Of a DNA stretch of 64,000 nt, positions 16,511-24,128 are shown piece by piece. The stretch comes from Litorimonas sp051251645. GTDB taxonomy: Bacteria > Pseudomonadota > Alphaproteobacteria > Caulobacterales > Maricaulaceae. Position numbers and translations under genes: made by a program. The notes beneath the pieces are model-generated. The model saw nothing but the letters and a program-made list of their open reading frames with translations, did no database searches and had not been told where the DNA came from. Every line of letters starts with the position of its first letter. Position 1 is the stretch's first letter. The DNA is taken from positions 186,001 to 250,000 of the forward strand of contig JBPOEY010000001.1 of NCBI GenBank assembly GCA_051251645.1, read 5' to 3'.

Positions 16511-16837
16511 CTATTCGATGACAACGGCGGTGCCGTAGGCATAAAGCTCGGACGCACCAGAGGTTACGGAACTGGTTGAAAGCCGAATGTTAACGACGGC
16601 ATTGGCGCCTTGTGCGCGGGCGTCTTCCGTCATGCGGCGGATCGCATCGCGTCGCGCTTCTTCCAGCAATTCAGTGTAGCCGCGCAATTCGCCTCCGACG
16701 ATATTTTTCAAGCCCGCGGCAATATCTCGCCCGACATGTTTGGCGCGCACAACATTGCCCTGCGCTAACCCGATATGGCGCACAATCGTGCGTCCCGGAA
16801 CGGAGTCCATATTGGTCAATAGAATATCATCGGTCAT
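16511..16837 (-). CDS. YbjQ-family (UPF0145) protein, soluble copy
   Basis: A 108-residue YbjQ/UPF0145 protein. Typical segments are LTNMDSVPGRTIVRHIGLAQGN, a central GGELRGYTELLEEAR helix, MTEDARAQGANAVVNIRLSTSSV and the ending ELYAYGTAVVIE. The length equals that of single-domain family members. ATG 16837 (MTDDILL) was chosen because the longer frame adds 17 non-conserved residues. It is the first gene of a four-gene operon (YbjQ, membrane YbjQ, hydrolase, ArsC-like). Biochemical function unknown. Confidence 0.85.
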   Translation of the reverse strand: MTDDILLTNMDSVPGRTIVRHIGLAQGNVVRAKHVGRDIAAGLKNIVGGELRGYTELLEEARRDAIRRMTEDARAQGANAVVNIRLSTSSVTSGASELYAYGTAVVIE

Positions 16838-16980
16838 AGGCACTGACTGACACGAAAACGCGGGTGCGGCAATGTTTAGCCCCGGCAATGTTCGAATAAG
16901 CTTTTCACATTACACGATCATATGCGTGCATCACCGCGCGTCCGCTTGCGCCCGTCCGCGCTGTGCGGCAAAGCGCGGCT

Positions 16981-17952
16981 ATGACCGCCACCACACCCTA
17001 CCGCGCTGCGTTTCAGATGGACCCGATGGAGACCGTCGATATTGCGGGGGACACAACGTTTGCGCTCGCGCTGGAAGCGCAGGTTCGCGGCGCGACCCTG
17101 TTCGAATATGGCCCGCAGCATTTGGTCTATGACCAAGGCCGCGTCATGGCGAACGCGCGCCCGATGCGCGTTCAGGCAAAACTCGGTGACCATGTGCAGT
17201 TTGAGCCGCGTCGCTTGATCAATCTGGCTGAGGACGTCGATGTCGTCTGGATGCGTCAAGATCCGCCGTTCGATATGGCGTATATTACGGCCGCGCATTT
17301 GCTGGAACGTCTCAAGGGTCAGACCTTGGTCGCGAATGATCCTGAGTGGGTGCGGTCTTGCCCCGAAAAAATCGTCCCTTTGGATTATGCGCATCTGATG
17401 CCGCCGACGATGATCGCGCGGGACAAAAGCGCGATTGACGCGTTCCGGGCGGAGCACGGCACGGTGATTATCAAACCGCTCTACGGTAATGGCGGCGCGG
17501 GCATCTTCAAGATTACGTCGGGCGATTCGAATTATTCGTCTTTGTTAGAAACGTTCTTCGAGATGAGCCGCGAGCCCTTCATGGTGCAGGCCTTTATTCC
17601 GGAAGTCAGCGCGGGCGATAAACGCATTCTGATTATTGATGGTGAGCTTGCGGGCGGGTTTAACCGTGTGCCACAAAAAGGCGAAACGCGCTCGAATATG
17701 CATGTTGGCGGCTCAGCGCAGCCTGTTGATTTGACGCCAACCGATATTGCCATCGCTGAAGAACTGGGCCCGATGTTGCGCGAACGCGGGCAAATCCTCG
17801 TTGGGATTGATGTCATCGCGGGCAAGCTGACCGAGATTAATTTGACCAGCCCGACAGGCGTTCATGAGCTTAAACGCTTTACGGGTGTGGATGCCTCTGC
17901 CTTGTGTTGGGATGCAATTGAACGTCGTTTGGCAGACGGCGAAGCGGGCTGA
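16981..17952 (+). CDS. gshB: Glutathione synthetase
   Basis: A 323-residue prokaryotic glutathione synthetase, an ATP-grasp enzyme that joins gamma-glutamylcysteine and glycine. Visible motifs are the N-terminal AFQMDPMETVDIAGDTTFALALEAQ, the WMRQDPPFDMAYITAAHLLE region, the ATP-grasp VIIKPLYGNGGAGIFKI loop and the metal-binding EINLTSPTGVHEL near the C-terminus. ATG 16981 gives the standard N-terminus. It is divergent from the YbjQ operon. GshA is not in the window. Confidence 0.93.
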   Translation: MTATTPYRAAFQMDPMETVDIAGDTTFALALEAQVRGATLFEYGPQHLVYDQGRVMANARPMRVQAKLGDHVQFEPRRLINLAEDVDVVWMRQDPPFDMAYITAAHLLERLKGQTLVANDPEWVRSCPEKIVPLDYAHLMPPTMIARDKSAIDAFRAEHGTVIIKPLYGNGGAGIFKITSGDSNYSSLLETFFEMSREPFMVQAFIPEVSAGDKRILIIDGELAGGFNRVPQKGETRSNMHVGGSAQPVDLTPTDIAIAEELGPMLRERGQILVGIDVIAGKLTEINLTSPTGVHELKRFTGVDASALCWDAIERRLADGEAG

Positions 17953-18051
17953 TTTTACTTCGATGTTAAATTAAACTCTGTGATTTCAATTATTTGAGTG
18001 GAGTATCGTAACTGTGCCGGAATGTCGCGCTATCTGGTGCGTATAGAGATT

Positions 18052-19416
18052 ATGGCCACGCTCGCGCTCATCACCCTTCCGCTCTCTGGGCATCAACGTC
18101 CGATGATCGCTGCAGCGCGCGCTTTGCGCGTTGCGGGACACCGCCCTGTTGTGGTCGGCCCGCCAGATCTGACCGCAAAGATTCCCCACGATGTTGAGAC
18201 AATGACGGTGGGCGCGCGCGACCTTCCGCCGGGTCAGCTTGATGCGATGTGTGCGTGCTTGTCGCGTATGACATCATGGGGCGATCTGCGGCAGATGTTC
18301 GATACGGTCGCCACTCTGTCACAATTTTATTTGACCCATCTCCCTGCTGCCGTCGACCGGCTTGGCGCGGACGCGATCTTACATGATCAATTAGAACCGG
18401 GGGCCGGTCTCGTTGCGCGGGGTTTGTCGCGGTCGCAAGGTTTGAAACATATCAGCCTCGCGTGTGCGCTGCCGATGAACCGTGACGCAGCGGTCCCGCC
18501 GCCCTTTATGGGCTGGCGCTATCGTCCGACTGCATTCGGCCATTGGCTGAATGGCGGTTATTATAATGTGGTGAACTGGCTCATGGCTGAGCAGGGGCGT
18601 GTGCTCGCAACTGGCGCACGTCGGTTTGGTCTCACGAAGCCGGAGGGCCTGCCAGATTGGCAGCGCCCGTGGTCAGTGGATGACGGGATTTCGCGCACAA
18701 CGGATTTGGCGCAAGGTCTCGCCAGTCTGGACTTTCCGCGTCAGCACCCGCCCACGTACCTCGGGCCGTTGCGAGATAATAGGACCTTATATCCTAGGCT
18801 GGAGACAATTGATCATGAGCGAGACGGACGCCCGCTTGCCTTTATCTCCTTGGGCACATTGATGGGCGGACGGACGCGCATTCTAACGGCCATGGCGAAA
18901 GCCGCGATCGCGCGGGGTTTGCAGCCAGTTGTCGTGCATGGCGGCCGTTTTCCAGATGCGGGGTCTGTGCTGCCGCGCGGCACAATCACACGCGATTTCG
19001 TCGATCAACAAGACGTTTTGTCCGAAGCGCGCGCGGCGATTATCCATGGCGGCTATAATTCGACGACGGACGCGGTCACGGCGGGCGTGCCCTTGATCAC
19101 AGTTCCGCTTGCATTTGAACAGGGTGCCATTGCCGCGCGGGTTGAACGAGCCGGGCTCGGTCGGACGGTGGGATCTTTTGGCCCCAGCCTGTCACAGCGG
19201 ATCCAACTGGCTCTCGGCGATGTGCTGCAGTCTAAATCGGTCGCGCAAGCTGTCCGGCGCGCGCGCTTCGAAGCTCTGGCCGCTCCGGGGCTGTCGGGGC
19301 TTGTTGGGGCCGTCGAACAGGCTTTGGGACCGTCGACAGATGCAGAGCTGACCCGCCGTTTCGCTCGTCCGCCCTTCTCGATTAATCCCTATCTGGACGG
19401 GCAACCCGCGAAATAA
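18052..19416 (+). CDS. GT1-family glycosyltransferase, CrtX-like
   Basis: A 454-residue GT-B fold glycosyltransferase. The N-terminal LITLPLSGHQRPMIAAARAL acceptor-domain motif and the C-terminal nucleotide-sugar site HGGYNSTTDAVTAGVPLITVPLAFEQGAIAARVERAGLG place it in the UDP-glycosyltransferase superfamily, in a group that includes zeaxanthin glucosyltransferase CrtX. No other carotenoid gene is in the window, so the acceptor could also be another lipid or polyketide. ATG 18052 follows an AT-rich leader. It is probably expressed on its own, 99 bp after gshB. Confidence 0.75.
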   Translation: MATLALITLPLSGHQRPMIAAARALRVAGHRPVVVGPPDLTAKIPHDVETMTVGARDLPPGQLDAMCACLSRMTSWGDLRQMFDTVATLSQFYLTHLPAAVDRLGADAILHDQLEPGAGLVARGLSRSQGLKHISLACALPMNRDAAVPPPFMGWRYRPTAFGHWLNGGYYNVVNWLMAEQGRVLATGARRFGLTKPEGLPDWQRPWSVDDGISRTTDLAQGLASLDFPRQHPPTYLGPLRDNRTLYPRLETIDHERDGRPLAFISLGTLMGGRTRILTAMAKAAIARGLQPVVVHGGRFPDAGSVLPRGTITRDFVDQQDVLSEARAAIIHGGYNSTTDAVTAGVPLITVPLAFEQGAIAARVERAGLGRTVGSFGPSLSQRIQLALGDVLQSKSVAQAVRRARFEALAAPGLSGLVGAVEQALGPSTDAELTRRFARPPFSINPYLDGQPAK

Positions 19417-19426
19417 AGCTTTGTCA

Positions 19427-19451
19427 GGAACTGTTCGTCACGCGCCGCGTT
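19427..19451 (+). promoter_or_regulatory. EcfG-type general-stress promoter of the entericidin-like gene
   Basis: GGAAC at 19427-19431 and CGTT at 19448-19451 are separated by 16 bases, an exact match to the alphaproteobacterial EcfG promoter pattern GGAAC-N16/17-CGTT. The ATG of the downstream lipoprotein is at 19486, leaving a leader of about 25-30 bases. Confidence 0.7.
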
Positions 19452-19485
19452 GTTTAAAGGCAATTTAGCGCCACAGGAGACAAAT

Positions 19486-19647
19486 ATGACCCGTGAAAAC
19501 ACAAAACAATCCATCGATAAAAAAGGCCTCGGCGTTGCTGGGCTGATCCTCGCTGCGACCTTGTCGCTGGCCGCTTGCAACACAGTTGAAGGTGTTGGCC
19601 AAGATGTCGAAAGCACAGGCGAAGCCATCGAAGAAGCCGCTAAATAA
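19486..19647 (+). CDS. Entericidin-like small lipoprotein
   Basis: A 53-residue lipoprotein. Lys-rich N-terminal region, a hydrophobic segment GLGVAGLILAATLSL, the lipobox LAAC and the mature CNTVEGVGQDVESTGEAIEEAAK, which is the entericidin A/B signature. Entericidins are tiny envelope lipoproteins, in E. coli linked to stationary-phase lysis; in alphaproteobacteria they are common stress-induced proteins. ATG 19486 has AGGAG 7 bases upstream. An EcfG-type promoter precedes it and a strong terminator follows, so it is a single-gene unit. Confidence 0.88.
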   Translation: MTRENTKQSIDKKGLGVAGLILAATLSLAACNTVEGVGQDVESTGEAIEEAAK

Positions 19648-19667
19648 AGCCGAGACAAACAATATTG

Positions 19668-19702
19668 AAAGCCGCTCTCTTTCCCCAGAGGGCGGCTTTT
19701 TT
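19668..19702 (+). terminator. Rho-independent terminator after the entericidin-like gene
   Basis: Stem AAAGCCGC...GCGGCTTT extended by CTCT/AGAG across a T-G pair, loop TTCCCC, followed by six T. It separates the lipoprotein gene from the convergent coq7 gene. Confidence 0.85.
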
Positions 19703-19712
19703 GTGCCTGACT

Positions 19713-20261
19713 TTAAACGCGTTCCGTAATTCGGATCGCGGCGTGGCAGCCCGCTCGGATGAGACGGGATAGCACCGGGTAGCCGGGCGCGTCATGCGCC
19801 CCGCCCTCAATCGCCGTATCGCGATGATGAAGTTCATCTTCGCGAAATTCCCGAAACGTCGCGGCCAGCTCAGGCTCTGTGTCGGCGACTTCGTTGGCTT
19901 GCGCGTCATAATGTTGCTCAATCACCGTTTCGACGGCTTCGGTGCAGGCGTGCGCCGCTTTTTCGCCCATCAAAGCGGTCACAACGCCCAGGCCATAGCC
20001 CGCTACGTTCCAGAGCGGCGTCATCGCCGTCGGGCGCACTTCACGTTCTACGAGCAGGCGGTCAAAGGCTTCGAGGTGTTTTTGCTCCTCGGCTTCCATT
20101 TCAGCCAGTTGTGCGGCAATGGGCGCGGTCGCGGGGCTGCGCCCGAAGACTGCTTGTTGTCCGCGATAAATCGCGACAGCACCATATTCACCGGCATGAT
20201 CTACGCGGAGCATTTCGGCGACGCGCCGCGGCGCGCCGACTTTTTTTAGCCGGGGTTTCAT
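19713..20261 (-). CDS. Ubiquinone hydroxylase Coq7
   Basis: A 182-residue di-iron monooxygenase of the Coq7/CLK-1 family, which hydroxylates demethoxyubiquinol in ubiquinone synthesis. The two helical repeats carry the iron ligands: DHAGEYGAV and EEQKHLEAF in the first half, EQHYDAQ and EDELHHRDTA in the second. It is membrane-associated rather than spanning. Its start overlaps the dsbB stop by four bases (ATGA), so the two are translationally coupled. Confidence 0.92.
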   Translation of the reverse strand: MKPRLKKVGAPRRVAEMLRVDHAGEYGAVAIYRGQQAVFGRSPATAPIAAQLAEMEAEEQKHLEAFDRLLVEREVRPTAMTPLWNVAGYGLGVVTALMGEKAAHACTEAVETVIEQHYDAQANEVADTEPELAATFREFREDELHHRDTAIEGGAHDAPGYPVLSRLIRAGCHAAIRITERV

Positions 20262-20785
20262 GCGGCGCCTTTGCGGAAGCCCAAATAGGCGGTGCCGATT
20301 GCGCCCACGAGAGACACAAGCATATTCCAGCCTGCCATGGACACGCCAAGGAATGACCAGACCACATCTGAACAGGCAATTGGGCCGAGCGGCTCGCTCA
20401 GAAACGCGAGGGGATCGTTCGGATCAATGGGGGCCATATCGCTGATGTTCGCGGCGGCGCAGGCTTTCGGACCTTCCCACCAGTCAAATTCAACGCCGAC
20501 ATGAAATCCACCCAAACCAGCAGAACCGAGCAGGGCTAAGATCAACACCGCGGGGCCGAGCCATTTCGGCAAGCCTGTGTCAGCGCCAAACGCGGCGCGG
20601 GCTAGAATAACGGCGACGGCAATCCCGATCACCGCCATATGCGCGTAGCGTTGCCAAAAACACATGATGCATGGCGCGTAGCCGAACCCATATTGGAAGA
20701 TCCACGCGCCGCAGAGCAAGCTGAGAGACAGTGCCCCCGCAAACAGAGCGGCACGGGCATCAGAATTTCGGAGTAATGGTTTCAC
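20258..20785 (-). CDS. DsbB family disulfide bond formation protein
   Basis: A 175-residue four-helix membrane protein. It has the CxxC pair at residues 39-42 (PCIMCFWQR) after helix 1 and a second periplasmic cysteine pair (KACAAANI ... GPIACSD), the redox centres by which DsbB re-oxidises DsbA using quinone. The coupling to coq7, a ubiquinone synthesis gene, is functionally neat because quinone is the electron acceptor. GTG 20785 has AGGAT upstream that lies inside a perfect palindrome (CCTATATAGG, 20790-20799). Confidence 0.88.
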   Translation of the reverse strand: MKPLLRNSDARAALFAGALSLSLLCGAWIFQYGFGYAPCIMCFWQRYAHMAVIGIAVAVILARAAFGADTGLPKWLGPAVLILALLGSAGLGGFHVGVEFDWWEGPKACAAANISDMAPIDPNDPLAFLSEPLGPIACSDVVWSFLGVSMAGWNMLVSLVGAIGTAYLGFRKGAA

Positions 20786-20926
20786 AAATCCTATATAGGG
20801 GCACTATATCGATCTGTCAGCGCGGCATTTATTACGGGTTCATAATAATTTCTGTTGGATCGGCTGCATTCGCGGGTTGGTTCGATGCTCAGAGATGGTT
20901 AACGGCCTTGCGCTATAAGACGACCC

Positions 20927-21658
20927 ATGAAAGCCGAGATGGCCCCAATAGACACGACAGACTCCAACACGTTACCGCTTGGCGCCCGCCTGCGTGCGCA
21001 GCGTTTGGCGTTGGGCTGGTCGCTCGATGAAGCATCGAGTCGATGCGGCGTCGGGCGTGATTTTCTCGCCGCGCTGGAACGCAATGAACTGACGCGTTTA
21101 CCAACCATCGGTTATGGTCTGGGCTATGTTCGGGCGTATGCGCGCGTCTTGGGTTTGAATACGGAACAGTCCGTGGCGGATTTTAAACGTGATAGCGCCG
21201 CCGTCTTCGATTTAAATCGCCGTGATCAACCGCATTTTGTGCCCAAACGCCGCGTGCGCCTCCCGCGTGGGACGGTCCCGGCCTTAAGCGTCGTGGCCGC
21301 CGTCGTTATGCTCGGCACATGGTATGGGGTGCAGCTCGAAACTGTGGCCACGCCAGGCCCGGCCGCCGTCGCGTTTGACCCGGACCATATCGAAACCGCC
21401 GCACCGACACCCGATAATATTCTAACGGTTCGCACGACATCCCCTAGCTGGATCAGTATTCGCAATGCGCGCGGACGGCTGACCGTCAACCGCGTGTTCG
21501 TTACAGGCGAAACTTGGCAGGCCGAAGTCGGGCAGAGTTACACGATTGATGTGCGGGATGCCGGGGCGGTCGAGCTTTATGTTGGCGAAACCAGTCGCGG
21601 CACATTAGGCGCACAGGGCGTCCCGATGAAGGATGTCGATCTGTCGATCATCCGCTAA
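20927..21658 (+). CDS. RodZ-like helix-turn-helix membrane protein
   Basis: A 243-residue protein with a cytoplasmic helix-turn-helix (about residues 17-80: LGARLRAQRLALGWSLDEASSRCGV), a basic linker, one transmembrane helix (about 117-135) and a periplasmic beta-domain (ILTVRTTSPSWISIRNARGRLTVNRVFVTGETW) of the DUF4115 type. This is the RodZ layout, the MreB partner for cell shape. It lies 69 bp ahead of ispG, a pair conserved in many proteobacteria. No mreB is in the window. Confidence 0.85.
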   Translation: MKAEMAPIDTTDSNTLPLGARLRAQRLALGWSLDEASSRCGVGRDFLAALERNELTRLPTIGYGLGYVRAYARVLGLNTEQSVADFKRDSAAVFDLNRRDQPHFVPKRRVRLPRGTVPALSVVAAVVMLGTWYGVQLETVATPGPAAVAFDPDHIETAAPTPDNILTVRTTSPSWISIRNARGRLTVNRVFVTGETWQAEVGQSYTIDVRDAGAVELYVGETSRGTLGAQGVPMKDVDLSIIR

Positions 21659-21727
21659 ACTGTTGCCGAACGCGCATTGCCGCCACTTCGCCTTTAAACA
21701 GTCACACGCTTCCGCTATGGCCCGCCT

Positions 21728-22867
21728 ATGAGCGCACTTAATCCTTCTGGCCCAAAAACCATCGACTCCATTCGCCCGTGGCGGACCATCACGCGTCGCC
21801 CATCGCGCAAGATCAAAGTCGGCAACGTCTTTGTCGGCGGCGACGCGCCGATTGCAGTGCAGTCCATGACAAACACATTGACCCATGATGTCGACGCGAC
21901 CGTCGGACAGATCACGCGGTTAGAAGAGGTTGGCGCGGATATTGTCCGTGTCTCGGTGCCCGATCCGGACAGTAGCGCCGCGCTGCGCGCCATTGTCGAT
22001 CAGGTCAATGTCCCGCTCGTCGCGGATATTCATTTTCATTATAAACGCGGCATCGAAGCGGCGGATAATGGCGCGGCGTGCTTGCGCATTAATCCCGGCA
22101 ATATTGGCGGGCAAGCGCGGGTCAAAGAAGTCGTCGCGGCCGCGCGCGCCAATGGCTGTTCGATCCGAATTGGCGTCAATGGCGGCTCATTGGAACGTGA
22201 CTTGCTCGAAAAATACGGCGAACCGTGTCCCGACGCGATGGTGGAAAGCGCGCTAATGCATGCGCGCATGCTCGATGACGAAGGCTTCCACGACTATAAA
22301 ATCTCGGTCAAAGCATCCGACATCTTCCTGACCGTTGCCGCCTATCACCAGTTGGCCGACGCCACAGACGCGCCGTTGCACCTCGGCATTACCGAAGCGG
22401 GCGGACAACGTATCGGCACGGTTAAATCCTCGATTGGTATGGGCAGCCTGCTTTGGGCCGGGATTGGCGACACGATCCGCGTCAGCCTGTCCGACGAACC
22501 CGAAGAAGAAATCCGCGTCGGCTTTGATATGCTGAAATCGCTCGGGCTCCGCACGCGCGGCGTCAACATCATCTCCTGCCCGTCCTGCGCGCGCCAAGGC
22601 TTTGACGTCATCAAGACCGTCCGCATCCTAGAAGACCGCCTGTCACACATCCGCGAACCCATCAGCCTTTCCATCATCGGCTGCGTCGTCAACGGCCCCG
22701 GCGAAGCCATGTTCACCGACATCGGCTTCACAGGCGGCTCTGCTGGCTATGGTATGATGTATCATGCGGGGAAGAAGACGGGGAAAACCGATAATATCGA
22801 TATGATTAATGAGATTGTCGCCGGTGTTGAGGCGAAAGCGGAAGAAGTGCGGGATGCGCGGAGTTAG
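21728..22867 (+). CDS. ispG: 4-hydroxy-3-methylbut-2-enyl diphosphate synthase IspG
   Basis: A 379-residue iron-sulfur enzyme of the MEP isoprenoid pathway that converts MEcPP to HMBPP. The N-terminal TIM-barrel has VGGDAPIAVQSMTNTLTHDVDATVGQI and INPGNIGG; the C-terminal cluster domain has ISCPSCARQGFDVIKTV and SIIGCVVNGPGEA, with three cysteine ligands and the glutamate fourth ligand. Length is standard for the bacterial form. It follows rodZ. Confidence 0.95.
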   Translation: MSALNPSGPKTIDSIRPWRTITRRPSRKIKVGNVFVGGDAPIAVQSMTNTLTHDVDATVGQITRLEEVGADIVRVSVPDPDSSAALRAIVDQVNVPLVADIHFHYKRGIEAADNGAACLRINPGNIGGQARVKEVVAAARANGCSIRIGVNGGSLERDLLEKYGEPCPDAMVESALMHARMLDDEGFHDYKISVKASDIFLTVAAYHQLADATDAPLHLGITEAGGQRIGTVKSSIGMGSLLWAGIGDTIRVSLSDEPEEEIRVGFDMLKSLGLRTRGVNIISCPSCARQGFDVIKTVRILEDRLSHIREPISLSIIGCVVNGPGEAMFTDIGFTGGSAGYGMMYHAGKKTGKTDNIDMINEIVAGVEAKAEEVRDARS

Positions 22868-22972
22868 ACCGCCCTCCTCCCCCCGTTTGCAGCGCCTCCC
22901 TCAATGGGCCGAGCGCGCGCAGCTCGATGCATCATGTCGTCTGTATGGCGATTGAGGCGACCCGCGTCGGGA

Positions 22973-23554
22973 TTAATCGGAATTAGGGTCCGGCAGGACT
23001 TCGACTTTGATCAAAGCCAAGTCTACGGTTTTGCTCTCGCCTGCGCGACCGGGGAAAATCGCGATTAAATCCACGTTCTCCATCGCGTCGATAATCGGCG
23101 GGCTGTAATCCACCGTATAGTCTTGCCAATCCGAGCCGAGCTCAAACGTCGTCCATGCCGACGGAGGGCCTTCCATTGGGTAATAGGCAACATCAAAGGT
23201 TTTAAGCGGATTGATCCGCCCAGCTCGCGCGCGAAATGTCAGGCGTAAATCGCGCCCGGCAAAGGCGCGTTCATGCGCGGGGCCGAGTGTTGCGAAGACG
23301 CCGATTGACGTGGGGCCTTCGCCGTCCGGCGTAAACTGCGATAGCTGAATATAACCGCCCTCTTCATTGACAAACGCGCCGTTTGATCCCGGCGAGACCG
23401 TCAGGGCGTTGAGATCGGGTCCAGAGAGCTGCCAGCCTTCGCTAATAATTTGCTGATCAAACAAACCTTCGCCCTCGCCAAAGTAGAGGGCGACACCGAT
23501 AATGGCGGCAATGACCAGAACGGCCAACGGATAGAAAAAACGGTCCCGAAACAT
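22973..23554 (-). CDS. Single-pass membrane-anchored envelope protein, unknown function
   Basis: A 193-residue protein that I do not recognise. It has one N-terminal helix (about residues 8-25) and an exported domain rich in beta-strand patterns (IQLSQFTPDGEGPTSIGVFATLGP, LRLTFRARAG, WQDYTVDYSPP, VDLIAIFPGRAG), reminiscent of a carbohydrate-binding jelly roll. Function unknown. It is divergent from the secreted protein at 23631; a 16-base palindrome lies between them. Confidence 0.55.
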   Translation of the reverse strand: MFRDRFFYPLAVLVIAAIIGVALYFGEGEGLFDQQIISEGWQLSGPDLNALTVSPGSNGAFVNEEGGYIQLSQFTPDGEGPTSIGVFATLGPAHERAFAGRDLRLTFRARAGRINPLKTFDVAYYPMEGPPSAWTTFELGSDWQDYTVDYSPPIIDAMENVDLIAIFPGRAGESKTVDLALIKVEVLPDPNSD

Positions 23555-23587
23555 AGTGCGGGGATTACCATGTTTTCATCCCCATAC

Positions 23588-23603
23588 TAGCGTTACGACG
23601 CTA
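23588..23603. promoter_or_regulatory. Palindrome between two divergent envelope genes
   Basis: TAGCGT-TACG-ACGCTA is a perfect inverted repeat with 6-base arms in the 76-bp divergent spacer. It could be an operator that serves both genes. No regulator is known for it. Confidence 0.3.
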
Positions 23604-23630
23604 AGATTTCGGTAAGCTTAGGAAACCGCT

Positions 23631-24128
23631 ATGAAACATGTTCACCCGCTGATGCTTTCGCTATCTGTTTTGGCTTTGTCCACCGTGGCAGCGGCGGGGC
23701 CTGCGGTGGCGCATCCGCATGATTCCGATAAACTGACCGAATTGCGTGAAAAGTCCAAAGCGCTCGCCGACAAAGCGCGCGAAAGCGGCGAAGCCTTCGT
23801 CGATAGCGAGATGATCACCAATATGTCCGACTTGCTCACTGACCTTGCGGCGCGGGTTGAGGTGGAAAAAGGCGAAGGTTCGGGCACCGCGCTATGGATT
23901 GATGGCGATGAGGTGGTGCGGTTTAATCGCGATCACGGCATGGATGATACGCTGACGGTCACAGGTCTCGGTCAAAACTTAAGCGTCGAGCGCGAAACCG
24001 TCATTAAAAATGGTAAGACCCGGACGCGGATTGTCATTGAAATGGATGACGGCGAGGATGTGGATATTGATTTCCCCGGAGCGCCGCCAAAGCCGACAGT
24101 CCCAACACCTCTGCTAAATCAAGAATAA
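23631..24128 (+). CDS. Secreted protein with acidic beta domain, unknown function
   Basis: A 165-residue exported protein: signal peptide (about residues 1-27, ending VAHPHDS), a short helical segment (TELREKSKALADKARESGEAF) and a Gly/Asp-rich strand region (SGTALWIDGDEVVRFNRD, TLTVTGLGQNLSVERETVIKNGKTRTRIVIEMDDGEDVDIDFP). No catalytic motif is seen. The end overlaps the convergent Hsp70-like gene by 15 bases. I do not recognise the family. Confidence 0.6.
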   Translation: MKHVHPLMLSLSVLALSTVAAAGPAVAHPHDSDKLTELREKSKALADKARESGEAFVDSEMITNMSDLLTDLAARVEVEKGEGSGTALWIDGDEVVRFNRDHGMDDTLTVTGLGQNLSVERETVIKNGKTRTRIVIEMDDGEDVDIDFPGAPPKPTVPTPLLNQE

